This document shows, one piece after another, positions 11,854 through 22,152 of a stretch of 64,000 nt of DNA. The stretch is from Thamnaconus septentrionalis. Taxonomy: Eukaryota > Chordata > Actinopteri > Tetraodontiformes > Monacanthidae. A program made the translations under genes and the position numbers. The stretch covers positions 9,947,501 through 10,011,500 of the forward strand of contig CM020517.1 of assembly GCA_009823395.1 (NCBI GenBank), read 5' to 3'. Numbering within the stretch: the stretch's first letter is position 1; every line of letters starts with the position of its first letter. A model generated the notes under the pieces. That model was not told the origin of the DNA. It was given only the letters and a program-made list of their open reading frames with translations, and searched no databases.

Positions 11854-12929
11854 AGTACCTCATCCCATTTCTCCTGAACCAGAGTGGCTCTGTTGTCTAC
11901 TATTACACACTGTCCACAACAGGTAACGCAAATACCTCACCATCACCACCCATTATACTCGTATTTCGTTGAGCAAACCTTTTGTTAAAGTCATGTAAGT
12001 ATATTATGTTCCTAAGTTTTTGAAGCAATCATTGTTTTTGTCATTCAGACTTGTCTCTCGCCGTCCCTGTGGCAAACTCGCTCACCTTCCTCTGCACGCT
12101 GCTCACCGGAAAGATGCTGGGAGAAGAGTTTGGGGGCAGCCGTAAGTGTAACTGTTCACAACAACAAATCGGCAATATGATTCTCAAAGCTCTCAGATCT
12201 TTAGCATGTCAAGGATTTTCATGGCACAGTTGAGCCAAATGGCATATTGACCTTGCGTCCCTGTTGGATGTTTTAAATGTAGAAACAAAACTGAGCAGGC
12301 GTCGTCAAAGCGCTGTGTTGAGTAGAACAAGCATGAAATGTGTCTCATTTATCTAGTTGTGTAACAGAACAATTGGCTTAGAGTTCTCTGGTAGCAATGA
12401 TATGGTTTAGAAGCAGTACAGTGCAGTACATTGAAATTTAATTAAATAAAAATATGGTAAATATCAGTTGAACAAGTTCCATTGAGTGGCATAAGAATGG
12501 AAAACAATGCAGTTAAAAAAACAAAACAACAACATCAAATGGTGTAAAAGCTGGCAGGAAGAGGTGTGTTTCTTTTTCCTCTGAATAATAAAAAGTGATG
12601 TTTGAGTCACTGAGAAGTCAGAGCTACCGGGAGGCATGAAAACTGTTGAAATATATGTATGTGTCGTCCTACTTTGGTACTTAAAAGACCAGGATGAAAT
12701 AGAACCTTCACAGATGTTTTTATTTTGATTTCAAACGCTGATGGAAAAGCCACCGCTGCAGCTTTGCTCCATTTGGATTTCTCCCCCCATTCCTTCTAAC
12801 ATCCACCCCCACACTCCCCTCCTCGACTCTGCAGAGGCCGTCGCAGGAATGCTTCTCACCATGGCTGGCATCATTTTGTGTGTCATTAGCTCCGTTGACG
12901 ACGCTGGGCCCGGGGACGTGACGCACTGA
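11222..12929 (+). CDS. tmem234: TMEM234, small multi-pass membrane protein (EamA-like)
   Basis: Five exons (11222-11234, 11578-11729, 11856-11922, 12049-12141, 12835-12929) join in phase to 139 residues, near the usual family size. Features in order: a first hydrophobic segment with the LWGCTNPLLKR motif, a loop, a second helix reading YLIPFLLNQSGSVVYYYTL, a third helix DLSLAVPVANSLTF followed by GKMLGEEFGG, and a fourth helix AVAGMLLTMAGIILCVISS. These match TMEM234 (formerly C1orf91), related to half of a drug/metabolite-transporter (EamA) fold. Its role is poorly known; I recall reports of function in the kidney filtration barrier. The first exon encodes only four and a third codons. The gene is convergent with dcdc2b, as I recall in human. 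Confidence 0.93.
11823..11855 (+). repeat. CTG triplet repeat ending in a splice acceptor
   Basis: About ten CTG units run directly into the acceptor CTCAG of tmem234 exon 3. The repeat therefore occupies the polypyrimidine tract position. Confidence 0.95.
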
Positions 12930-13615
12930 CAGATAGTCAGAACCAAAGACTCGAATCCCTGCAAGTGATTCCTCGGCAGGAGCAGGAACCGACCAAAGCA
13001 CAGCTGGAGCAGGACCAAAGAGGGAAATTTAGATTCAGTCGGCGGCTCGTTAAGAGCAACGGGACCTGGTGGGAGAATTATGCCGACTGGGTGTGATGCC
13101 GAGAAAAAGGCTGGTCCTGAAACTTGTAAGCGGCAAGTAGAAAAGGAAGCGGGTTGAGGCGGAGTTCACGTCAAGGCCACGCGGGATTTATGACCATCTT
13201 AAACGTCCGAGTTGAAGGCGACTGAGAGGAGTTATGGCGCTCGTATACAAGTTAGTGGGTGTTAACTTGTAGCTCGGCGTTCTCTGCTGCCCTGCCATGT
13301 GACTGGCATCTTGTGTTGACACCATAGAGACCACATACAGAGAAGGCAGAGGTCTAAAAATGGGCCAGTTTGAGCCAATCTCTGGTTTAAACAAACATTT
13401 ATCTTCTGGGTTGTCAAGCAAAAGAGACACAACAGAGAAGAAATGTTTTGCGCAAGAACGTTTTCTTCTGTTTGAATGAGCTCTCTGTAAACTGTCTATC
13501 CATTTGCGCCAATTTTCCGAAGTCGTGCATGAAACTTTATTGTGAATAATAACGGTTTGACAATGTTGAAATGACACAAAACAATGTACACATGGCAACA
13601 ACTGGATATTCTTTT

Positions 13616-13621
13616 AATAAA
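13616..13621 (+). terminator. Polyadenylation signal of tmem234
   Basis: AATAAA about 690 bases after the tmem234 stop. The gap to the likely end of the opposing dcdc2b transcript (TTTATT on the + strand near 13890) is only a few hundred bases. Confidence 0.7.
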
Positions 13622-14344
13622 ATGTTGGCAAAACATACATTTTCATGATCTCCATTATTGATTTCTGAAATCAATATACATTAAAGCTATTAAAAAAAAA
13701 AAAAACTAAACTAAACTGCCAAATGGAACAAATAGCGTCCTTAAACATTCACATGTTGACAAGGTACTAACAGCAACACTACCTTTGGGGAAACTAGTGG
13801 CTGGATGCCCTCCACTGTCAAACTAAGCTATACTGCTGCCCCTAGTGGTCCTTGCTCATTCAAAAATAGGTAGTTCATGTATTTGAAGACATTTATTTCA
13901 ATATAAAATGGAATAAATGGCAACAAAAAAAAACAAACAAAAATTTAGTTCAGCCTTGGCTCCAAGTGGATCGTTTGCTTTTCCCTAAACAATTACACAA
14001 AGCGTTCCTGAGACATAATTAAAAAAAAAAAAATCTACGTTAAAAAAACCTTGTTTCTATGTTCATCATCACAGTGACCAAAAAAACACCCTAAACACTT
14101 AAAATACATTCAGGTGGACACGTGGGCCATGGTGGAAGCTGTGATGAATGAGTGTTGTTGCACCATGAAACAGTTATGACGATCTGATCTCCTCCTGATG
14201 ACGGTTCTGCCCCACTGCAACAGATGGCGCCCCCTGTGGGACCTTATTATTATTTATAATTGTAAAAAAAAAAAAAAAAAATTCTTCATGCCTGAACATG
14301 TTAGAAAGCGGTTATTGCTGGGTGTGAGTAGTGGACAAACTCAC

Positions 14345-17300
14345 CTTGTCCTTCTCGTTTTTTCCTTGAGATGCTGACAAAGGCCGTGACGGCGGAGACA
14401 CGTGATTCGTCCTCGTCTCCTTTGCGAGCAGACACACACATTCATTGTTGAGTGTGTTTTTTCAGCTCCTGAGAGCAGGCTGTTACAAGTGTGTGTGTGT
14501 GTGTGTGTGTAGGCGTGCAATCCGCACCGGTGTTTCAGCAGAAGACTCCTGAGGCTTGGCTGTATTTCCTGTCTCATTCACGCCGTCATCCTCGGATGCC
14601 TTTGAAAAACAATATCAACACAATTGCGCTGAAATGGAGAGCTTTTTTTTTCCCCCATTGTGCAAACAAAACAAAAACAGAACAGAGCCACCTACTCAAA
14701 TGTGCATACCTGTTTATGATGGTGTTTGCGTAGGCGTCCTTCCTCACTCTGCTGCCCCCTCTTTGTGATTTGTTCATCACTCTAGAGAAATAGAATATGC
14801 AGAAACAGAAAAATGTTTGCGCACTTTAAAATTTGCAAAGTAGCTTTTCTGTCAAGTCTGTCTCTTGAAATAATCCAGTATTACATTAGTGCAAAGATTT
14901 CCAAACAATCCCCACCTGCTCTGTGCCGTGCAGAGGATCGGTTGGGTTGGCAATTTCCTCGTCCTCCACTGTTTCCGCCGCTCTCTTTGGAGAGAAAGAG
15001 AATCAATCAACTGTAAATTTGTTTTAATATTACGCGCACTACAGGTGAGAAGAACCATGAAGCCGTCCCGGTCAGCTGACCTGGTCCACGGGAAGCTCCG
15101 TCACCGTGTTTTCGTCTTCGTGCACCTCTGTGGCCCCGCGAACCTCCTCTCTCCTCTTCCTCGCTGCTCTCTTGAACACGCTGGGCTGAGCTGATGAAAA
15201 CACGATTCAGCTTTGTTTAACAAACTGATCCCCCGCTTTTTAAATTTTTTCACTGGAAGATAACTAATAAAGAGCTGGGGTGGATTCTAACCAAACCCGT
15301 TGACCAGTGGAGGCCTCGGTTGGCGGCGATTATTGCGGATCTTGACCGGCTTGGCAAAGAACGCGGTGTTCTCGTCCGTCCCTTCCCCGCTGCTGCCCTG
15401 CTGGGCAGCTGACGGAGGTGCAGCTTCGTCACCGGTCGACTTCACCCTCCGGCCACCAGGTAAACCGTTTAGCTAAACATAGCAGGGTGAGAAAAACTGT
15501 TCCTTACTTTTAACTGTGGGTAACTGGGTTAATCCACCATTCATCCAGTCTACTCGCCAATTTCCACGTTATTTGCGTCAACTTTATACATGAAATTTCT
15601 ACTTTACTCACGAAATTTCATCGCTTTTTATGTCGACGTTTCTCACGAAATTTTGACTTTATTCACAAAATTCCAATTTAAAATTTGAATTTAAAACTTA
15701 ATAAAAATCTCTTTCCTGTAATATTTTTTTCTCTTCCTGTGGCCCTAATCCTCTTTCATACACTTTTGTTTACCTCTGGGGAGTCGAGCAGAGCCGAGTC
15801 ACTGTACTGATCCTCTGGGCCGACTTTTCGGTTCTAAAAGAGATGTACATATGTCACAGGTGACCATGCTAAGAAAAAAAAATACTAGTAGGTAAAACTA
15901 CACTATTTACTCAAGTACCTCATTTCTCCTCATCAGTTTTCTCTTCCCTGGATGTTGTCTAAGAGACGAGAGGGAAAATCAAAATCAAAAGGGGAAAACA
16001 AAAGCTTTGTCCGTTCTTTTCTGTTCCCGTCTTCAGAACGGCCAAAACAAGTGCTCACATCTGCGCGGGCACACGCAGGACCTTAGCGTAACAATACCTC
16101 TCTGTTGCCTTTGAGAGCAGCAGCTCCACATATGGAAGTTTCTTGAACCTCTCGGTTCCCACAGCAACGTAGCAGCGGCCCGTCTCCAGCTCGGCGGCCG
16201 AGGACACGGTCACCCCCTCCACAGAGCACAGCCTGACCCAAGGACGGGACGTTGTTTTTTTTGTTGTTTTTTACTTAACCAGCCTGCAGAATCTACCTGT
16301 GCCTGCGTGACAGCTGTCAGTGCCACCGACCTGCGCACGGCTCCCGTTCTCAAGCTGACCTTCTCCGTGATGAGGCTAAGGATCTGCTCCAGCTCCTGCC
16401 GCATGCTCCGAGGAATGATGAATCGGAACGGTGGGCACAGAAGGTCCCCGTTACGGAAAACACTGGAGGAGAAGGCCCAAAAAAAAAAGTATGCCCTAAA
16501 TGCACAAAGGATAATAATGACATTACATTTGCGTTCATAGCAGGTTTTACTTACTGTAAAATACAAGGAACCGGTATAAACTTCCTCCACTTTGCTGAGA
16601 CATTTGGCCTCTGGATGACTTTGGCCTACAAAGGACAGATCAGATTCATCATAGCGTGATCATTGCTGCAGCCGTATTGAAAAGTCCCCAATGGTTTTTG
16701 CGTCATCTGCAGTGTAATCTGCACGTCAGTAATGTCCATCACGAAGGGTGGGAGGGGATGATTATTCCAACGGCGTAATGAATGACTAACTATTCTGCTC
16801 ATGTCAGATTAAGTGCTGCAGCCATGGAAACATGGAAACACAGTCTCTGACCGGAGGGCTCCTCTCAGAGCAGCGCCGTCCTGTATCAATGAAACCATGT
16901 CTTTGATAATGTAAGCGGACTGATCCAATCAAATCAGGCTGGCTCAGATAATAGTCAGACTAGCTGGATAATCGCCCCCCCGGTACGATTTATTTATTTT
17001 TTTCCATTAAAGCTGCAGCCTCTGAACGTTTTGGTTGTAGGCCTGCCCAGACATGCACACATTGATGAAGCGTTACTTTTTCTACAGTGGGTTGAAAAGC
17101 AACTGGTTTACACACCTTCTACACTGGTGCACAGCAACCACAACACAGCTTAGGACAAAAAAAAAAAAAAAAAAAGCAACTCAGCTTTCCAAGTGGCAGA
17201 TGCTCAAAAGACACACAGTTACTCCCTGCTGCTTTCAGAAATCAGTAATGCTGATTATCTAAAAACAACAACAAAAGATTGCCATGCTTGATAAACTATG

Positions 17301-18835
17301 CACTGTTGCTCAGCACACAATTCGAAAAAAAAATTTAACGTCAATTTATTAATTTTCACGCAGCTTTAAAGTGGCTTTTTGAGATTACTGCTAAATGTTG
17401 TAGATTTACGTTGCACATGAACGACGGCAAACCGTCTCCATGCACATCCTTAGCCGGAATAACGAGCGCTGAAACTACAATGAGCCAACAAGGATAATAC
17501 CGCATGTCACAAAGTATGTGATAATATTGCTGGTGAGATGATTTCCTTCTTGGTTTTTCTTCAGTGTTGTTTTGATCCCCTGTAAATTGTAATTCAGTCC
17601 ACTGTTACCTTTAACAATGAGCAGTCTATCCTCCTTTAACTACTATTTTGTTGTTTATTGTCCTAATGCGGTTTCTTCTGTGTATTTCCATTGATCCAGC
17701 TCTAATCACTGAGTGTGGTGCCAAAGAAGAACTTTAAAGGGGCTCCCTGCAGGGCACTGATTGACTGCTCCTGACTGCACAATAATGAACCTGTTGTATC
17801 TGGTGCACAGAAGTACGTGATTGCAGAGGCCAAGTCACTCACACCACCTGACTGAATATGCAAGTTTGAGCTTCTTATTAGTGGAAAGAATCCAGTTGTT
17901 ACTTAGATGTTTAGTTTGGCCGCGGTCCAACGTGCAGGCAGGCGGCGCATTCCTGCTAGTGGAGCTGCGATTAATGAGTGATTAAGTTCAGCAGCTGGTC
18001 TTAAAAAAGAGCGTTCAGTGCTTAAAATGAAAGGATACCTGTGTTTCTTCGTGGGCGGCGGGTTGCTTTTTCGTTCTGGGGTTCAAGTAACTGAAAAATT
18101 CAAAAACATTGACTTTTTTTAACACTCACTTTTTATTTTTTCATCGTCCAATTACTTTTACTGTATTCTGCTAAATTGACTCTACTAATGTTATCTAACA
18201 ATAACACGTGTCTTGCCTGTCGGTGAATTTAATCAACCCTCTGTGATGTCACAGAGGGGACTGAGATTTCAACCAGGTTGGTGATGATACCACAAGTCAG
18301 TGTCTAGTCCACAATCTGTTGTCGTTTTTTTTTTTTGTCTCCTTCAAAAACACAGAAGGTCCAAGAAAGCATCACTCTTAGCTGCCGTGGCTGCAAACAA
18401 TACACTGCTTTTTGCAGAACTAAAACTAGTTTTGGACAATTAATCATGCATAGCTGCACCACTGGATGTTGGTCTTGAAAAACACAAAGATCGGAAAATC
18501 CAAATAATATGAGACCTCTTGAATTTGGACAAAACTGTTTTTCCAACTTACTCCAGTTTCTTGAACTTTTCAAAGCCTGCAGCAACATACTGGGCTCCCG
18601 TGCGGAGGTCCTCAAAGTCTGTGACCCTGTGGCCCTGTCTTGGGGTGTATAGGGTCCTGATGGCCAGAGGGGCACCGATGCTCTGGGTCACTTCTGTCAG
18701 AAAGGCCTCCATGGTAGCCACCTGGCGCTGGTTGACCACGAACCTCCGGCCCGGGTGGAAGGGGTCACCGTTCCTGTATACCATCACGCTCTTCACCGGG
18801 GGCAAGACAGTCATACCGGTGGTGCCCATCGCCAT
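14345..18835 (-). CDS. dcdc2b: DCDC2B, doublecortin domain-containing protein
   Basis: Exons in transcript order: 18835-18552, 18090-18039, 16625-16555, 16462-16331, 16232-16098, 15958-15919, 15833-15774, 15472-15292, 15190-15081, 14781-14710, 14599-14528, 14419-14345. All join in phase, giving 428 codons before the terminal exon. Two doublecortin (tubulin-binding) domains are visible. The first (about residues 15-100) has [18 protein letters not shown] and [13 protein letters not shown]. The second (about 140-225) has [29 protein letters not shown] and [15 protein letters not shown]. The tail is charged, low in complexity and poorly conserved. DCDC2-family proteins bind microtubules and act in cilia; this paralog's role is not established. 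The last exon is not resolved (see finding). I recall human DCDC2B at about 350 residues, so this copy is longer. Confidence 0.88.
14490..14512. repeat. GT dinucleotide repeat in a dcdc2b intron
   Basis: About 11 GT units immediately after the proposed donor of dcdc2b exon 11. Confidence 0.9.
15590..15680. repeat. Degenerate tandem repeat
   Basis: The motif CTCACGAAATTT recurs with variations (ACATGAAATTTCT, TTCACAAAATTCC) at roughly 30-base spacing in a dcdc2b intron. Function is unknown and it may be decayed satellite. Confidence 0.5.
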
Positions 18836-18984
18836 TTCCAAGCGAGCTGTTGCCGTCAAAGTGCAAAAGATGCACTTTTTAGACAACAGGTTGAGCACAT
18901 TCACAGTCAAATTAAACCTCCGGCTCTATTTTTCCCTGCTTATCTTGGTAGTGCAGGTAGTTACATTCCTTCGCTCACTTCAGG

Positions 18985-19020
<36 letters not shown>
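18985..19020. repeat. CA dinucleotide repeat
   Basis: About 16 CA units between iqcc and dcdc2b, upstream of the dcdc2b start codon. Confidence 0.95.
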
Positions 19021-19023
<3 letters not shown>

Positions 19024-19827
19024 TTTGATCCACGCGCACGCTACTCATTTACTCACAAGGCTGGTGCTGAAGAGGAGAGGAAATCTCCAAAATTGGGAGG
19101 CAGAAAGGTGAGGATCAGCCCCGACTGTTGTGGTGACTGTCCGTCTGGACTCTCACTCGCTGTATTCCGCTCACATGCACTCTGCTCCACTGACGGTGGC
19201 GAGTATATCCCAGTTGCTATGGCAGCATGACAGCAATGACTGGCTTTGTGGGCCAGACCATCAGTGGCAACCACAACAAAAGAGACGGACGAATGGTGGG
19301 GGGCGGAGAGAGGGAGGATCAGCTCGTCCTAAGTGGAATCAATGAGATAACCCCTCGACCCGGAGTCTGTTTTCTACACAAAATAATTGCTGCTTGCATC
19401 TTGTGTACCGGAATTACCAAGCAGGTTTGAGAGGCGGCAAGAGGCAGGACAACTGCCTGGTCAAGGGTATTTAAAATGACCCTTTTTACTCTACAACTGA
19501 AATAAAAAAGTCAAACTAAAACTCTTTGATTGATCTTCAATGTTATGATATGATAATTTGGCAGCTGTTAAGTCGAGTACTCACAGGGTTAACCCTTCAT
19601 GTTCTTAGTAACTGGACATTTGTTGTGATACAGCAAGAAATTTGAGCTTCTCAGTCACAACAGAAACTTGTTTAGGGCCCAAGAGCTATTTCCTTTGTGT
19701 CAGAAAATCAAGCTTGCACCGGGAAGCATGAAAAATATAATTTATTCATCTTTGTCACAAATACAATACACAATACTCAGAACCTGTACACTAGATAATA
19801 ATAATGATGGAATATATGACTGACTAA

Positions 19828-19848
19828 TTTATTCTAAAGCATTTTATT
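19828..19848 (-). terminator. Polyadenylation signals of iqcc
   Basis: Two AATAAA signals on the - strand (TTTATT at 19828-19833 and 19843-19848 on +) lie 80-100 bases after the iqcc stop. This gives a very short 3' untranslated region. Confidence 0.6.
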
Positions 19849-19926
19849 TACAGTGTTTATCTTCATGTTCACAAACGCACAACAACGGTCTCATATTCTG
19901 AAGTCCAGCTCGGATTACTGCTGCTG

Positions 19927-21796
19927 TCAGGAAACACTCAGCCTGTTCTTCAGTGACAGGTACTGTAGAGGAGAAGATTAGGAAAAAAAAAAAAATCAAT
20001 GCTATAATTGTGTGAATATTTCAAATCACAGGTAGATGAGCCAACGCTCAGTGCATGACAATTATTTCGCCAAGTTACAGTCACTGTGAACGACTGTTTG
20101 TTGCATTCGGTGTCAATTGCGAAAGTCATTCCACTTTGGCAGTTTTACACTCACAGAAGCTGAAGACTGAGTCATAAAAGCAGTGATGCAGGATTGATAA
20201 GTGTATTCATTCACTTTTGCCTAAGTGTTTTATTAATTTACTAAGCAAAGGGCAAAGTGAATTAATGTCCAGAAGTGAACAGCAAATGTCTTTGTCTTGA
20301 AGAAGACGTTGTTTTGACAACGTGATGGTGGTGATAAATGAAGAGAGATCTTGCTCCTTTGTGCTTGCTGTACCTTCTTCCTGCTGTCGATGGCCTGCTG
20401 CAGCCAGAGCAGCTCCATGGTCAGAGTGTTTCTGTGGAGACGCAGGGCCTCGCTGGTACGGGGCACCTCCTGAGCTGAGCAGAACTGCCTGCAGCCTAAA
20501 AAGTTGACAATTGAAAGTTGTTTAGTAAAAAAAATAAAAATAAAAATTATAATATAATATAATATTATAAAACCATACTACAAATAAGAGTGTTGCAAGT
20601 GTTTTCACAAAATAATGTATAACTATCAAGACAATCTAAAACATTAGCTTGTGTTTTTCATCTCAAAAGTAGCAGCTGAAGGCGCTGTTGTTAAATGTGC
20701 AATTCTAACCTTTGGCAGCTGGACCAAAGTTCATGTCAAGCTCCAAACTGCTCCACACGGTGGTGGAGTCTCCTGTGCTGTCCAGCCTCCTTCTGTCCTT
20801 CTCCTTGAGTCCCTGAGCATCTCCTGCATCTTTACAGCTGGTTGCACAATCCCTCAGAGGAGAGGCCTGGCTCTTGGGTTGTGGCTCGTCTCGGTCAGCG
20901 TCCGTCCTTTCCAGCAGGACACGAGAGTCTCTCTGCTGTCCCTCTGATGTGTCCCCACCGATGTCTTGCACTGGATCAGACGCTTTAAAGGTCGAACTGC
21001 TGCTCGATGCGAACGGGCCGTCCTGTTGATGCGTGATCAGAGATGTAATTAAAACTAAACGCCCCATTAAGAGACATTCTAAAACGCTTAACGTAGCTTA
21101 ATGACCCCAAAACAGCGATCAGTTATCACCTAAATTCACGTGGACATCTCTTGCCTTTCCAAAAAACAACATTATAAAACTTATTTCATGGATACTGTTC
21201 ACGTTACTTTAACGTCTTATTTTTCTCTATAATGAGCGCCTATAGAGAGAAAAAGGCTTCACGTGGACAGTTTCCATAAAACAGGGGTTATCGAAGATTG
21301 ATCGCTGTTTTCGGTTTACGCTTTTTACGTTAAGCGTTTTAGAATGCCCCCCCCTCCATTCGTACTGGCGATTCGCAACAGCTGCTGCACTGGCTTACGA
21401 CATCCGAAAAGTGGGGGAGAGGTATCACCGTCTCCCTCCACCTCAGGTGTGTCAGTCCGCCGTCGATCTCCTTCACGATGTCTTCAAAGTCTTCTCGTGC
21501 ACGTCGCACTTCTTTTCTCACCAGGGATCCGCGTGCGCGTGCCTTGTGAATACAAAAAGTAACGTAGACACAGGTCCGTTAGCTGCTACTGTAGTCAAGT
21601 CCGTGCTAACCACAAGGCTAGCTGCTATTTAGCACCCAGTACCACTTTCCGGAAGTTAGCAAAAGCGGCTAAACACACCTAGTTGACGGCCGAACACTTT
21701 AAACGAGCGCCAACCGAGACCAGAAGTTGCTTAGTTAAATATCGCCGCTGCTACCTGAAAACGGGTGAGCGTCTTCTCCCATTCGCTTCTCTCCAT
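19927..21796 (-). CDS. iqcc: IQCC, IQ motif-containing protein C
   Basis: Five exons (21796-21755, 21542-21399, 21022-20710, 20495-20374, 19962-19927) join in phase to 218 residues. The first exon plus the start of the second form one IQ calmodulin-binding motif, FQARARGSLVRKEV, followed by EDFEDIVKEIDGGLTHLRW. This corresponds to the human IQCC segment that I recall as ending EGDLGTLQW. The C-terminal exon pair encodes LTMELLWLQQAIDSRKKYL, nearly identical to human. The middle exon is low-complexity and unconserved. The protein is much shorter than human IQCC (about 466 residues) because the sequence after this block is missing: the frame stops 10 residues later. Function is unknown. It is in tandem with dcdc2b and head to head with fancm. 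Confidence 0.88.
21073..21347. mobile_element. Foldback/MITE element with about 60-bp inverted arms
   Basis: The left arm (21073-21131) contains ATTCTAAAACGCTTAACGTA and CAGCGATCAGTTATCACC. The right arm (about 21283-21347) contains GATCGCTGTTTTCGG and ACGTTAAGCGTTTTAGAAT, its imperfect reverse complement. The loop of about 150 bases has no coding potential. It fills most of iqcc intron 2, between exons at 21022 and 21399. Confidence 0.8.
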
Positions 21797-22152
21797 CGCT
21801 ATGGCAACATGACAGCGTGAGCGGGAGACGAACTCAAACTTTTCATTATGTTCCGGTGTCAAGCGAAAAAAATAAAAGCCGCATTTTGGAGGCTAGCCAC
21901 GCAAGTAGCTCAGCTTAGCTTGTCATTTAAGACATTCGCTCTATTATACACTTGCAGTTGAACTAACAGTTATCTCAGCATTCGGATATTTGAAATAACG
22001 CTTTAGTGAGAAGCAGTTATACACGTGTGGGTGTATTTTGAAAAGACAACGTACGGAAGTGACCTCCGCGTTGCCAGAAGTGAACACATTGCAATGTCGC
22101 TTCTACGCGCACGCAGGCTCTTTTCCTTCAGTGTCGCCACTGTTACCTCAAA
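21797..22152. promoter_or_regulatory. Bidirectional promoter between iqcc and fancm
   Basis: Only 356 bases separate the divergent start codons of iqcc (-) and fancm (+). Both 5' untranslated regions and core promoters must fit here unless further 5' exons exist. There is no clear TATA box. Head-to-head arrangement with a short gap is typical of shared housekeeping promoters. Confidence 0.6.

Noticed and set aside
12720..13018. Antisense frames opposite tmem234 exon 5
   Set aside because: Shadows of a conserved coding exon, with no splice-supported continuation.
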